From Exiguobacterium undae DSM 14481 (GTDB taxonomy: Bacteria > Bacillota > Bacilli > Exiguobacteriales > Exiguobacteriaceae), in NCBI RefSeq assembly GCF_000620805.1, contig NZ_KK211187.1, positions 1,784,398-1,848,397 of the forward strand: a stretch of 64,000 nucleotides of DNA, in the 5' to 3' direction. Made by a program: the position numbers and the translations under genes. Below the pieces are notes generated by a model. It did no database searches, was not told the DNA's origin, and was given only the letters and a program-made list of their open reading frames with translations. The stretch's first letter is position 1, and every line of letters starts with the position of its first letter. Shown here piece after piece: positions 41,615 to 50,684 of the stretch.

Positions 41615-42357
41615 CTCGTCGCAACAATCGTGAATTCCCACGGGATGTTTTCGCCGTTCCACCCCCGATGTTCGTCCAATTGTGCGAGCGTGAAGCCGCT
41701 GCTGATGACGGTGTTCACGATCTCACTCATCGTATAGTGCCGCAACATCACTTTCGGAAAATCCGCTTGTTCAGCCGGATCAAAATGCGATTGGTACGCA
41801 ATGTTCTCTTCATATGTATCCTGATCAAAATAACGCGGGATGTAGTGTGACTCCTCGTTGATACAATGTTTGATCGGATGATAGTCGCTCAAAATCAGTT
41901 TTCCACCCGGCTTGAGCAGCGTAAACAAAATCGCAGTGAACGCCTCGAGGTCATGAAAATAATGCAGAATCCCGCCTTCAAGATACAAGACATCGAACTG
42001 GTGCTGATACGTATTCACATCAATCTCATAGATATCACCGACGATGTACTCAATTTCTGTTCGGGCACAGGCGGCAAGCTCGAGTGCATACCGGCGATTG
42101 GCTTCCGAGATGTCGAAGACCGTGACGTCCGCACCCAGCAGTGCGAGTGGAACCGCCTTGCGACCGTTTGATCCGCACAGATTGGCAATCCGTTTGCCGG
42201 TCACTTCCTGAAAATAGTCCTGATGTTTCTTAAGACTTGCTTTCGGGTCGGCCATGATTTCTTTTGCCTTGTCAGTCGGCGCCCCGTCACGTTGATTCCA
42301 AAATTCATAGGCCCGGTATTCCCAAGCGGTTTTGTTGATCGCACTTTGTTGTTTCAT
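41611..42357 (-). CDS. Class I SAM-dependent methyltransferase
   Basis: A 248-residue Rossmann methyltransferase: motif I IANLCGSNGRKAVPLALLGADVTVFDIS, IEYIVGDIYEID, LYLEGGILHYFHDL and LLKPGGKLILSDYHP. The family is annotated as putative SAM methyltransferase with unknown acceptor; no partner gene suggests a pathway. GGAGGAGGTGATTAG precedes the ATG. Confidence 0.85.
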   Translation of the reverse strand: MKQQSAINKTAWEYRAYEFWNQRDGAPTDKAKEIMADPKASLKKHQDYFQEVTGKRIANLCGSNGRKAVPLALLGADVTVFDISEANRRYALELAACARTEIEYIVGDIYEIDVNTYQHQFDVLYLEGGILHYFHDLEAFTAILFTLLKPGGKLILSDYHPIKHCINEESHYIPRYFDQDTYEENIAYQSHFDPAEQADFPKVMLRHYTMSEIVNTVISSGFTLAQLDEHRGWNGENIPWEFTIVATR

Positions 42358-42514
42358 CTAATCACCTCCTCCTCCTATTATGTTGAATTATAAAGTGAAA
42401 ACGTGGTAAATGTGTTATTTCTAAAAAAACAGCACACTTAATGCTTTACTTTGAGTTCTTATGAACTTATAATCAAAATATAAACAGAACACCACTTAAA
42501 AGGAGGAAGCGCTG

Positions 42515-43420
42515 TTGACACTATTGATTGTATTTTTAGCCATCGTCTTCATCATGCTCGCACTGGACCTTGGCGTATTTCACAGGAAAGCCCATGAGGT
42601 CTCGCTTCGAGAAGCTTGGACCTGGACGTTCGTCTGGATCGGGCTTGCCGTCGCCTTTGGCGGTTGGTTATTCTATGCGCAAGGCAGCGACGCTGCAATT
42701 GAATACACGAGCGTTTATTTCATCGAAAAGGCACTTGCGATTGATAACGTCTTCGTCTTCTCACTCGTCTTTGCTTACTTTGCGATTCCGTTAAAGTATC
42801 AGCACAAAGTCTTGTTCTGGGGAATCCTCGGTGCGATCTTCTTCCGCGTCATCTTCATCGTCGCAGGGGTTTCGCTTCTTGAGAACTTCTCTTGGGTGTA
42901 CTACATCTTCGGCGCTTTCCTCGTCTACACCGGTTACATGATGTTTAAGAACATCGGGCAGGAAACGTCGCTTGAAGAGAACAAAACAGTCCGTTGGTTG
43001 GAAAAACGATTGCCGATCACACAAGACATCTCGTCTGGTAAGTTTACGCAGCGGATTAACGGTAAGTTGTTCTTCACACCGTTACTGATCGCACTGATCT
43101 TCATCGAAATCTCGGATATCGTCTTCGCCGTCGACTCGGTCGCCGCAAGCTTCGCGTACTCGCGTGATCCGTTTATCATCTTCTATGCGAACATCATGGC
43201 CATCCTCGGACTCCGTAGTCTCTACTTCGTCCTTGCGAACCTGATTGATCGCTTCTACTACTTGAAACACGGTCTCAGCTTCATGCTCGTCTTCATCGGA
43301 GCGAAGATGATTCTCGGTGATGTCTACAAAATGCCAATCTGGATGTCGCTCGGAACAATCGTCCTCGTCATCTTGATCAGCGTCTTCTACAGCTTCTATA
43401 AAACGAAGCCTGGGAAGTAA
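42515..43420 (+). CDS. TerC/Alx family membrane protein (probable metal exporter)
   Basis: A 301-residue protein with about nine helices and the TerC hallmarks FIEKALAIDNVFVFSLVF and FIEISDIVFAVDSVAASFA, whose acidic residues bind metal. Related proteins (Alx, YceF, YkoY) export manganese or metallate secreted enzymes. It uses a TTG start at 42515 with AAAAGGAGG. I looked for a yybP-ykoY manganese riboswitch in the 157-bp leader and did not see its conserved core. Confidence 0.88.
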   Translation: MTLLIVFLAIVFIMLALDLGVFHRKAHEVSLREAWTWTFVWIGLAVAFGGWLFYAQGSDAAIEYTSVYFIEKALAIDNVFVFSLVFAYFAIPLKYQHKVLFWGILGAIFFRVIFIVAGVSLLENFSWVYYIFGAFLVYTGYMMFKNIGQETSLEENKTVRWLEKRLPITQDISSGKFTQRINGKLFFTPLLIALIFIEISDIVFAVDSVAASFAYSRDPFIIFYANIMAILGLRSLYFVLANLIDRFYYLKHGLSFMLVFIGAKMILGDVYKMPIWMSLGTIVLVILISVFYSFYKTKPGK

Positions 43421-43437
43421 CTTCGAATAACAGCACG

Positions 43438-43472
43438 CAGGGAGTGAATCACACGATTCACTCCCTGTTTTT
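43438..43472 (+). terminator. Rho-independent terminator
   Basis: CAGGGAGTGAATC and GATTCACTCCCTG form a perfect 13-bp stem, followed by TTTTTAATT. Confidence 0.92.
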
Positions 43473-43488
43473 AATTAGACCACCACAA

Positions 43489-43540
43489 CGAAAAAGATCA
43501 AAGGCACCCCGTCATTCGGGATACCTTTGATCTTTTTGTG
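43489..43540. terminator. Terminator of sstT (bidirectional)
   Basis: AAAAAGATCAAAGG and CCTTTGATCTTTTT with inner CCCCG/CGGG; minus-strand T run. Lies 28 bp after the sstT stop. Confidence 0.88.
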
Positions 43541-43567
43541 AGTAAAACCATATTTGCTGTAAACCAA

Positions 43568-44839
43568 TCAGCTGTTGACGACTTTTTCAGTCGGTTCTGC
43601 CGCCATAACTGACCGGTTGATTGACACTTGTTCCCCTTCTTTTAAACGTTTTCTGTATTCAGCTGTTGCTGTAAACAAGACATCGGTTGATGAGTTTAAC
43701 CCTGTTTCGAATGAATCCTGTAATACGCTGATGATGAGTCCGACGGCTACCACCTGCATGGCAATTTCATTCGGAATCCCGAACAGGCTGCAAGCGAGCG
43801 GAATCAAGAGGAGTGATCCACCGGCAACACCGGAAGCTCCGCAAGCACAGACAGCAGCGAGGACACTTAGGATGATAGCTGTCGGAATATCAACTTGAAT
43901 GTCAAGTGTATTAACCGCAGCAAGCGTTAAGACAGTAATCGTGATCGCCGCCCCCGCCATGTTGATCGTTGCGCCAAGAGGGATCGAGATGCCATATGTC
44001 TCTTTATCGAGTCCCAGCTTCTTAGACAATTCCATGTTGACGGGAATATTCGCTGCCGAGCTTCGTGTGAAGAAAGCAGTAATCCCGCTCTCACGAAGAC
44101 ACTTGAAGACTAATGGATACGGATTTTGACGGACATTGATGAACACAATCAATGGATTGACAATAAGTGCAACAATAAGCATTGTGCCGATCAAAACCAA
44201 TAATAAATTACCATAATCGAGTAAAGATTTGAGACCGTTCTCCGTTACCGAACCAATGACGATTCCCATGATCCCGAGAGGAGCAAGTTTAATGATCCAT
44301 CCGACCATTTTCGCAATCGCGTCTGAAAAATTCGAGATAAAAGTCTTTGTTGTATCGGATGCGTTTTTAAGCGCTAACCCCAAAATGATTGCCCACGTGA
44401 GAATACCGATGTAGTTCGCTTGGACTAATGCATTGACCGGATTATCGACCATGTTCAAGACGAGTGTCCGGATGACTTCGATGGCGTTATCCGGAGAAGC
44501 CAATTCCTCTGTACTTTCAGTCAGTGTGATGGTCACAGGGAACAGGAAACTTACGATGACAGCAATGGCTCCGGCTAAAAATGTTCCGAGAAGATACAAG
44601 AAGATAATTGATTTCATGTTTGTCTGCTGTCCCTTTTTATGCTGGACAATCGCTGCCATGACCAGGAAAAAAACTAAAATAGGCGCAACGGCCTTCAGCG
44701 CGGAAACAAACAGTGTCCCGAAGATGGTCAAGGATTTTGCCGCTTCAGGAATCGTTACGGCTAAAAGAATCCCAACAATCAAGCCGATTGCGATTTGTTT
44801 TACTAAACTGATTTGGTTCCACATCTTCAACACTTTCAT
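43568..44839 (-). CDS. sstT: Sodium:serine/threonine symporter SstT
   Basis: A 423-residue DAACS-family symporter with eight helices and re-entrant loops: [22 protein letters not shown] (the serine-rich HP1), [16 protein letters not shown] (NMAGA) and the HP2 stretch [22 protein letters not shown]. The set and length match SstT. It imports serine and threonine with Na+. GGAGGGG precedes the ATG. The upstream region holds a cre-like palindrome. Confidence 0.9.
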   Translation of the reverse strand: MKVLKMWNQISLVKQIAIGLIVGILLAVTIPEAAKSLTIFGTLFVSALKAVAPILVFFLVMAAIVQHKKGQQTNMKSIIFLYLLGTFLAGAIAVIVSFLFPVTITLTESTEELASPDNAIEVIRTLVLNMVDNPVNALVQANYIGILTWAIILGLALKNASDTTKTFISNFSDAIAKMVGWIIKLAPLGIMGIVIGSVTENGLKSLLDYGNLLLVLIGTMLIVALIVNPLIVFINVRQNPYPLVFKCLRESGITAFFTRSSAANIPVNMELSKKLGLDKETYGISIPLGATINMAGAAITITVLTLAAVNTLDIQVDIPTAIILSVLAAVCACGASGVAGGSLLLIPLACSLFGIPNEIAMQVVAVGLIISVLQDSFETGLNSSTDVLFTATAEYRKRLKEGEQVSINRSVMAAEPTEKVVNS

Positions 44840-45052
44840 ACTTTCCCCTCCAGGCTTAAAACGAATAAGTTATTTAGAATTTGAAAAACGACGAGTTCTC
44901 TCTCCCATCCAAAAGACAGATAGTCTGTTCGTTCATTTTTCTAAAAATTCTCTCAGTTTGTTGTTCTCTATTTTTACATAAAACCTAAGAAATAAAAACT
45001 AGTTTTTTGCAAGAAATATGATTCGTTTCTGATGACTCTTTAATCGAATAGG

Positions 45053-45070
45053 TATGCAATCGCTTGCATA
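45053..45070. promoter_or_regulatory. Palindromic cre-like box upstream of sstT
   Basis: TATGCAA-TCGC-TTGCATA has perfect 7-bp arms, and ATGCAATCGCTTGCA within it satisfies WTGNAANCGNWNNCW. It is 214 bp before the sstT start, so catabolite control of serine uptake is possible if the promoter lies this far up. Confidence 0.5.
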
Positions 45071-45177
45071 ATTAAGGAAAAGAGAAGCCGTCTCAGAATG
45101 CCGTCCCATTGGAAATGACCTTAAAAAAGGCTTCGTATCAAAGAACTATGTCCAGTAATGGACTTCAGTGGAACATG

Positions 45178-45211
45178 AAAAAATGACCCCTGTTATACAG
45201 GAATCATTTTC
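45178..45211 (-). terminator. Terminator of the DUF6440 unit
   Basis: AAAATGA..CCTG and CAGG..TCATTTT with a TTATA loop; T run on the minus strand. Confidence 0.7.
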
Positions 45212-45336
45212 TTCAAGCATCATACCTTCTTATCATCTTTGACATGAGAAACAGTTAGTGATGCTCTATCTTGAAGCGGTCTGTCTGAATGCTGTTGCCT
45301 GTGCATGTGAAGACTAAATCGTTTGTTGCGAGTACA

Positions 45337-45513
45337 TCAGTTCTTCTTTCTGTCGATGACAACCTTGCCTTCTTGATCCAATAAGGGAGTCATTCCACTG
45401 AGACCAAGACCACTTGTCATTACATAGTTCACACCCGTCTCTGTATCAACGATGATTTTGATGATTCCTCCGCTCAGGTGTTGTTTGGATTTCACGACAA
45501 ACCGTTTCTTCAT
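45337..45513 (-). CDS. DUF6440 family small protein
   Basis: A 58-residue protein, MKKRFVVKSK..., with the DUF6440 core GGIIKIIVDTETGVNY, GLSGMTPLLD and the ending KVVIDR. AAGGAG is 7 nt before the ATG. It starts 16 bp after the 45530 gene, so they are one unit. Function unknown; such proteins are often encoded in accessory regions. Confidence 0.78.
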   Translation of the reverse strand: MKKRFVVKSKQHLSGGIIKIIVDTETGVNYVMTSGLGLSGMTPLLDQEGKVVIDRKKN

Positions 45514-45529
45514 TCCACCACTCCTTGCT

Positions 45530-45949
45530 TCATTTTTTGATCAAAACATACGTTTTCTCGGGAATTTCAAGTTTATGTATATCCAAATCCTTCATCTCTA
45601 ACGTCAACGCATGTTCTCTCGAATCCCCCTCTTCTCCGATCCAGCACGAATAGAGCTCAAAATAATCCCCTTCTGCAAGATAGGAATCCATCAGTTCCAA
45701 CAGTCGGCGTAACTTCTCTTTAGATTCTAAAGAAATCTTTGAATCAAACGGTTCGACGATTTCAATCCCCCAGTGACTTGAAATTTCGTACACATGGGCT
45801 GTCGTAAACTGGGCCGCTTGAACTGAATATAAACAGGTTCCGTCTGCAAAACATTGGCCGACGTAAAAATCCTCGTCGTACCCTTCGTCTTCATTAATAT
45901 CCACTTGAGGAATTTTAACGTTTGTTCCGATATAAGAAGCTAAGCTCAA
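45530..45949 (-). CDS. Hypothetical acidic protein
   Basis: A 139-residue acidic protein with DEDFYVGQCFADGTCLYSVQAAQF and CWIGEEGDSREHALTLEM. A TTG start at 45949 has AAAGGTG 9 nt upstream. Its size, acidity and neighbourhood suggest an immunity-type protein, but this is inference; no family recognised. Confidence 0.6.
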   Translation of the reverse strand: MSLASYIGTNVKIPQVDINEDEGYDEDFYVGQCFADGTCLYSVQAAQFTTAHVYEISSHWGIEIVEPFDSKISLESKEKLRRLLELMDSYLAEGDYFELYSCWIGEEGDSREHALTLEMKDLDIHKLEIPEKTYVLIKK

Positions 45950-46008
45950 TTAAATCTTCACCTTTCATTACAAATGATTCGTTTTTTAGAAACTAATAGA
46001 AATAAGCA

Positions 46009-46049
46009 TCACAATGCACAGCATCCGAAAAGGATGCTGTGCATTGTGA
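46009..46049. terminator. Perfect 18-bp inverted repeat after the secreted coiled-coil gene
   Basis: Arms TCACAATGCACAGCATCC and the exact reverse complement flank a GAAAA loop. It lies 13 bp after the stop of the 46063 gene. Only a weak T-rich tail follows on the minus strand; its length is unusual for a simple terminator. Confidence 0.65.
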
Positions 46050-46062
46050 ACCAATTCTGTTG

Positions 46063-46917
46063 TTACTTTTTCGTCATGTAGACTCCAATGATTTTTGTGT
46101 ATAACGTATCTAACTTCGCGTTTTCTTCGACCAGGATCGTTTCTTTTGTGTTCATGAACAATTGATTCGCCTCTTCAAATTTCCCGGCATAAATCAGCAG
46201 TCTAATTGCACCGCGTTTGTCTCCGACGATCTCCGATGAGTCTTCACGAGCATAAAGCAGCCGATCATTGACTTGATCCATAATTTCCGCTTTTGCATCC
46301 GCACTAAAATTATTCGCATTCAGATAGCTTCTCAAACGATCGGCGTAGTCCTTATAGTCGAGAACCGTTAAGGCTTTTGTAATGGATCCGTATTGACTTT
46401 CAAATAACTTGATTTGCTTACTTTCGTAGTCAACGATTACTTTGTACAGAGCCTGTCCTTCTTTGGTCAACACCTTTTCCGCCTTCGTCAAACGAATGGT
46501 TTCTTTTTTCAAAGCATCAATCCGCTTGTCCGCAGCCTTTCTTTCCTTCTGCGTGTTCACTTCTTTAATCAGCTTTTTCAGGGCTTCCGCTTCTTTTCGT
46601 GCCTTCTTACGGTCCGTCATATACTGTTTTGATTTTTTGTTATTCGCTTCCACTTTGGCGCGGTACACAGAATCCGTGATGTATTCCGGTACTTTGATTC
46701 CGCCCAGATTCCCCATATGGAAGAGTGTGCTGCCGTATGATGCTACGACTTTCGTTTGTTTGGCACGGTACTTTTTATAGTCGAATTTTTTCTTCGCGAC
46801 TTGCGTCGTCTTTGCCGTCGCATCTGCTACATTGCTGTTTACTCCGACTCCCGTCAATACAAGAGCCGTTACAAGCGTACTTGCCACCACTTTACGAACC
46901 GTTACTTTTTTCATCAT
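46063..46917 (-). CDS. Secreted Lys-rich coiled-coil protein, unknown function
   Basis: A 284-residue protein with a signal peptide (VTVRKVVASTLVTALVLTGVGV, likely cut after ADATA near residue 34), then a very basic, helical middle (residues 85-165: DRKKARKEAEALKKLIKEV, KAADKRIDALKKETIRLTKAE) predicted to form coiled coil. AAAAGGA precedes the first of two adjacent ATGs. It may be a cell-surface or wall-associated structural protein; no enzymatic motif is visible. Confidence 0.65.
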   Translation of the reverse strand: MMKKVTVRKVVASTLVTALVLTGVGVNSNVADATAKTTQVAKKKFDYKKYRAKQTKVVASYGSTLFHMGNLGGIKVPEYITDSVYRAKVEANNKKSKQYMTDRKKARKEAEALKKLIKEVNTQKERKAADKRIDALKKETIRLTKAEKVLTKEGQALYKVIVDYESKQIKLFESQYGSITKALTVLDYKDYADRLRSYLNANNFSADAKAEIMDQVNDRLLYAREDSSEIVGDKRGAIRLLIYAGKFEEANQLFMNTKETILVEENAKLDTLYTKIIGVYMTKK

Positions 46918-47041
46918 GTCACGTCCTTTTTATGTGGGTTGTGTTCCAGTCAGTTTCTGCATAAGGAAATAAGTAAATATATTCCATGAATTTAGCTTAT
47001 CATGTTCACACGCAATTATTGTATAAAAGAAATGCCGGTAA

Positions 47042-47272
47042 TTACTTTAATTTTTCTTCCGGTATGAGCAGATAGATTCCTAAAATAATCAAAATGCCAA
47101 ATAAGACATAGTTACTTACTGGAAGTCCTTCTCCTGAGACGATGGTACCCTCTTTCCTTAGTACAACCGATCCCACTTGCCCAATCTTATTCATTATTTT
47201 TTCCAGCTGAATCATCAGCATGCCAAACAAGACAGTCTGTACGATGATCAGAACTCCAATCCATTTTTTCAT
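47042..47272 (-). CDS. Hypothetical two-helix membrane protein
   Basis: A 76-residue protein with an N-terminal helix (residues 4-22) and a C-terminal helix (50-68). AAGGAG is 9 nt before the ATG at 47272; the ATG at 47281 adjoins the binding site directly and is rejected. Function unknown. Confidence 0.6.
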   Translation of the reverse strand: MKKWIGVLIIVQTVLFGMLMIQLEKIMNKIGQVGSVVLRKEGTIVSGEGLPVSNYVLFGILIILGIYLLIPEEKLK

Positions 47273-47291
47273 GTTAGCCATCTCCTTATAT

Positions 47292-47366
47292 TTAGTATGT
47301 TTTTAACAATTCAAGAGTTTTTGGATAATGGTGTTTCACCGCAATTTCGAGCTCCGTTCTCCCTTT
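47292..47366 (-). pseudogene. Remnant of an ankyrin-repeat-like gene (C-terminus only)
   Basis: The minus-strand frame ending at 47292 reads KGRTELEIAVKHHYPKTLELLKTY, which looks like a final ankyrin repeat (G-T-x-L-x-x-A...LLK). No start or earlier repeat is found upstream, so it would be a remnant. Weak but suggestive. Confidence 0.35.
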
Positions 47367-47548
47367 ACACTTTGATGATTTCGATCTACTCCGTATTTTA
47401 ATTTTGTCTTTGCTTTTCAACTGTTATCGAATCGCGCAATGTCATCCTATGTACTGGTGAAGCACTTGGGAATCACAACATCCCTTACCAAAGGATATCT
47501 TTATGCTCTTCCTGCCGTATTAATTGTATAGAAAAAGAAGAAAACGAC

Positions 47549-47743
47549 TTAAACCGTTTCCTTCTTCTTGGTACGTCGAATCAAGAAACGTTCCAAATAC
47601 AATAACGAAAATACAACTGCCAACTGGATGAAAAAACTGAGTACCATCATTAATGGCTTTTTGTCATATGTCAGGTAAATTGAAATGTAGTACGAGACCG
47701 TGACAAGAATCATGAAGTACAAAAAATAGCGGACATAACGCAT
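47549..47743 (-). CDS. Hypothetical small membrane protein
   Basis: A 64-residue protein with two helices and a basic end (RRTKKKE). GGGGGAG precedes the ATG at 47743. It lies just downstream of the TPR-like frame. Function unknown. Confidence 0.55.
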   Translation of the reverse strand: MRYVRYFLYFMILVTVSYYISIYLTYDKKPLMMVLSFFIQLAVVFSLLYLERFLIRRTKKKETV

Positions 47744-47771
47744 GACACTCCCCCTTACGATTTCACTTTCT

Positions 47772-48092
47772 TTAAAGCGCAAGACCAGCAATCGTCCGTT
47801 TGAACTTTGGATGATCTACGATCCGATTCGTAAAGTTTTGAAGCCAGTAGTCTGCAACCATCGGTGTCTCTTGCCGTTGAATGACTTGTAAAATCGCTAA
47901 AAACTGCGGGGCATATTCGAGTTCCATCGCTTCGACAATCGTCAATCCTTTTATAAAGTGTTGGCTCGCTTCTTGTTCTTCACCGAGTTCGAGATACAGC
48001 ATACCGATATGGAGCAGCATATTCGATTTTGCTCTCGGTTCTTTAAGACGCCCGACGTGTTTCACTAACAACGCAATCGCTCGCCGTCTCAT
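47772..48092 (-). pseudogene. TPR-like helical protein, probably 5'-damaged
   Basis: The frame codes for TPR-type helices (AIALLVKHVGRLKEPRAKSNMLLHIGMLYLELGEEQEASQHFIKGL) and could be the C-terminal part of a Rap-like or HTH-TPR regulator. The ATG at 48092 has no binding site. An AAAGGAG at 48153-48147 does not match any in-frame start codon, and the same frame remains open upstream only to a TGA about 54 bp above. The gene therefore looks truncated or frameshifted. Confidence 0.5.
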
Positions 48093-48158
48093 ATCGAGAA
48101 TCGATAGTTGTGTAGCGGTGACCCAGGTATAACGATTCCTGCTTCACTCCTTTGCCTT

Positions 48159-48467
48159 TTAAAAGGTAGTTTGTTTTTTACGTTTGACCATCAAAAGAAC
48201 GATTAACAAAAGAACCTCGAGAATCAGGAAAATACCTCCGAAGAAATAAACGACTAAGACCTGACTAATCCCATCAATTGCGACAGCAAAAAACCAGATC
48301 AATGAAACCGTCACTGTATAAATCAGATTGATTGCTGTACCCATCAGTAGACTGGATTTAAGACTTCGCTTATTTCGAGCTTGGATGAAGAGAATCCCAA
48401 TTGCTCCAATCGCCCAGATGACTAAAAAAAACTCAAAGATAAAATCAAGATTCCGTTGTACGTCCAT
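48159..48467 (-). CDS. Hypothetical three-helix membrane protein
   Basis: A 102-residue protein with three hydrophobic helices and a basic C-terminus (VKRKKQ). AAAAGGGAG precedes the ATG. No family recognised. Confidence 0.62.
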   Translation of the reverse strand: MDVQRNLDFIFEFFLVIWAIGAIGILFIQARNKRSLKSSLLMGTAINLIYTVTVSLIWFFAVAIDGISQVLVVYFFGGIFLILEVLLLIVLLMVKRKKQTTF

Positions 48468-48594
48468 GACATCGCTCCCTTTTCCGATCGACTGATTCAG
48501 TTCATAAATCGTGCCGGTTAATGTGATACCTCTATTTTACAGGATCATCAAACCCACAAGTCTTCCGAAAGTTGAGTGAATCGGATTTTAAGTT

Positions 48595-49278
48595 TCATTC
48601 CTCGAAATCCGTATATTCTTTGATTTTTCGTATACGAACACTTTCCCCCTGTGCGATTTGGTCTGTTTCTTTCCAGTGGTATTGCACGACAAGTAACACC
48701 AACATGACCGCGGACAAAACAGATAAGGTGGCGTAGTATGGCTGTACTTCCCGCTCCAGTTCAAAAGCGGACAGGACCTGCAATACCATCAATGCACCAA
48801 ACATTCCGTGAAAATACCGTCGGAAAATTTTTGGTAGACCGGCTTGACGAAACGTTTCATACCAGACGTACAGTCCTAAACCGAATGCAAAATTATTTAG
48901 CCTCTCGTAAGGAAGGACGAACAGGAGGATCCCGAGTCCAAGGAGCAGCCACGCCAAACGAACGGCCGGTTTAAAAAAGGCCGGATCAAGCGCTGATTCT
49001 TCCGGTGCTTCAATGACTTGAGCTGCCCGTTCTTTCTCTGTCAGCGGTCGAAAGCCGAATGCTTCTTTTTCTTCCGCTAACTGACGCATTCGCTTTTTCA
49101 TGCCAAAATAGAACGGGAACCGCTCTGTCGTGACCTCTCCTTCGTTCGTTTGACCATTTACCTGCTCTTGGACGGAGACCTGATAAAGCGTCCGCCCCAC
49201 CCGGTAACAGACCCAATAATCGGCGGTTTGGCTGATCTCTCGTTTTAATTGAATCAGTGGTGCTTGTTTACCCTTCAT
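48595..49278 (-). CDS. WGR-like N-terminal domain membrane protein A
   Basis: A 227-residue protein. Residues about 8-75 share a module with three neighbours (IQLKREI...YRVGRTLY...MRQLAEEKEAFGF), and residues about 105-200 hold four membrane helices. The module's GRT core and K-x-x-GY/GF ending resemble a WGR domain. It overlaps the upstream paralogue by 11 bp. The function is unknown; the setting suggests a role in toxin immunity or surface stress. Confidence 0.6.
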   Translation of the reverse strand: MKGKQAPLIQLKREISQTADYWVCYRVGRTLYQVSVQEQVNGQTNEGEVTTERFPFYFGMKKRMRQLAEEKEAFGFRPLTEKERAAQVIEAPEESALDPAFFKPAVRLAWLLLGLGILLFVLPYERLNNFAFGLGLYVWYETFRQAGLPKIFRRYFHGMFGALMVLQVLSAFELEREVQPYYATLSVLSAVMLVLLVVQYHWKETDQIAQGESVRIRKIKEYTDFEE

Positions 49279-49894
49279 GCGGCGTGATCTCCTTCGTCGT
49301 CAGTTCCTTCAATTGTTGAGTCGTGTACAGCAAGAGGATGAATCCCGCAATGAGGCAGACAGTTCCGTTGGCAGAAAGATTAAATGGTTTTAAATAATCT
49401 TTTGATGAACCGGCTAATATAAAAAAGAATACGCCTCCCGACCAACGATAGAAGCGGGCACGGGCTGTTTTCCCTTCGATGTAGATTGGATAAAAGAAAG
49501 ATAAGAACACAAGCGGAATATATCCCGGGATCGGTAACAGACCGGTCAATGTCGATAATCCGCACAGCATGAGTAATAGAGCACTCAGGAGGCGCAGTTT
49601 GATGTTGCGCCGATCTGCACGGTAATCCATCGCCTCAGATTGAGGTAAATGTGATTTTAAATATCCTTCCTCCATCTTTTGACGCATCCATTCTTTTTTC
49701 TGACGATAGGCGGCAAACGTATTTTTAAAAAGCATTCGGACAGTCGCCGTCTCTTCGTTAATTTCAATCATGTCCTCACTATCCAAGGCAGGTTCTTTCC
49801 GGGCAACGCCTTCCCTGATGAACAACGTACGTCCTTCTTGGTGATAGACGATGTGATAAACTTCATCGTCGATTTGTTTTAATAATTGAATCAT
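49268..49894 (-). CDS. WGR-like N-terminal domain membrane protein B
   Basis: A 208-residue paralogue: MIQLLKQIDDEVYHIVYHQEGRTLF, KKEWMRQKMEEGY at about residue 68-80, then four hydrophobic helices and a charged tail. AAAGGGAG precedes the ATG. It is coupled to protein A downstream and preceded by a small two-helix gene (50002) with a paralogue before protein D at 57932. Confidence 0.6.
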   Translation of the reverse strand: MIQLLKQIDDEVYHIVYHQEGRTLFIREGVARKEPALDSEDMIEINEETATVRMLFKNTFAAYRQKKEWMRQKMEEGYLKSHLPQSEAMDYRADRRNIKLRLLSALLLMLCGLSTLTGLLPIPGYIPLVFLSFFYPIYIEGKTARARFYRWSGGVFFFILAGSSKDYLKPFNLSANGTVCLIAGFILLLYTTQQLKELTTKEITPHEG

Positions 49895-50001
49895 GCTGGT
49901 ATCTCCCTTTACGCTGCTCTATATGAATTGTTCAAGACTGCCTTCCAGACTTTCAGTCGTGTGTGATGAATGATGCCAGCCTTCTGTTTCTTCTCTTTTC
50001 C

Positions 50002-50259
50002 TTACCAGACAGCGTTGACACCATACAGTAAAAGCAATCCTCCTGCTAAACATACATAACCGTATTGTCTGACGGATAATGAACTAAAGAGGATGACGCC
50101 AATCGATAAGAGGAGACTAAGCACAAATGAATCGACATGATCGACTCCGTCTCCATGCCCGGATAGCGGGGTTTTGTTTGCATGCTTCGATCGGATGAAG
50201 TACGTTCCTAATATCAATAAAAAGAGTCCGACAGCAAGACCGATGAATGGTAAGATCAC
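50002..50259 (-). CDS. Small membrane protein, paralogue of the 57932 gene
   Basis: An 85-residue protein with three helices ending SVRQYGYVCLAGGLLLLYG, clearly related to the 57932 product (SVKQYGYLCFTGGFPLLYW); both also share IRSKH/VRSKH. The GTG at 50259 is favoured because GGAGG is 8 nt upstream and because it aligns with the start of the paralogue. Function unknown. Confidence 0.65.
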   Translation of the reverse strand: MILPFIGLAVGLFLLILGTYFIRSKHANKTPLSGHGDGVDHVDSFVLSLLLSIGVILFSSLSVRQYGYVCLAGGLLLLYGVNAVW

Positions 50260-50684
50260 GAACGATTCCTCCAAGATATGTATTCATTTTCATTAGATAG
50301 CAAGTTTATTTTGATAAAGATATTATATACTAAATACGATATTTTCCTTTATTAAGTTTCACTCATGAAAAAAATCCCAAATTAAATTTTTAGAAATCGT
50401 AATCAAGGAACGTGATTCTCCCAGTTGGATATCGACAAGATGTTTAGAAATACCACTTACAGAAAAAGCCACATCGCTGATTGGATGTGGGCTTCGTTTG
50501 ATTATCATGAGTTTTAATGGATTGACCATACTTCTCTTGATCGCAACAATCCATTATGAAGTTTTAAAATCCCTTATACGAAAGGATTACGGGTGAAGTT
50601 TACTAGTTCATCCGTATCGAACAATCGATCTTCGAATTGATCCGCTCGATGCTATTCGATATATTTTTTCGAATTTAAATATTT
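50260..50684. other. AT-rich intergenic region
   Basis: About 420 bp without a gene. It contains a hairpin CCACATC/GATGTGG at 50469-50490 with A-rich flank, which may end the 50685 transcript. A 21-residue open stretch on the minus strand near 50600-50660 is too short to call. Confidence 0.45.

Larger units (their letters stand above)
44840..45336. other. Long intergenic region upstream of sstT
   Basis: About 500 bp without a convincing gene. It holds AAAAACTAGTTTTT (44994-45007, perfect palindrome), the cre-like palindrome at 45053-45070, a GAAGCC/GGCTTC hairpin near 45083-45133 and the terminator at 45178-45211 for the minus-strand DUF6440 unit. The remainder could be a decayed gene, but I cannot identify it. 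Confidence 0.5.

Noticed and set aside
42358..42514. Possible yybP-ykoY manganese riboswitch before the TerC gene
   Set aside because: The leader is short and AT-rich and lacks the conserved paired core; only a normal promoter and binding site region is seen.
44433..44981. A 182-codon open frame on the plus strand
   Set aside because: Mostly antisense to sstT; the extension past the gene is low-complexity.
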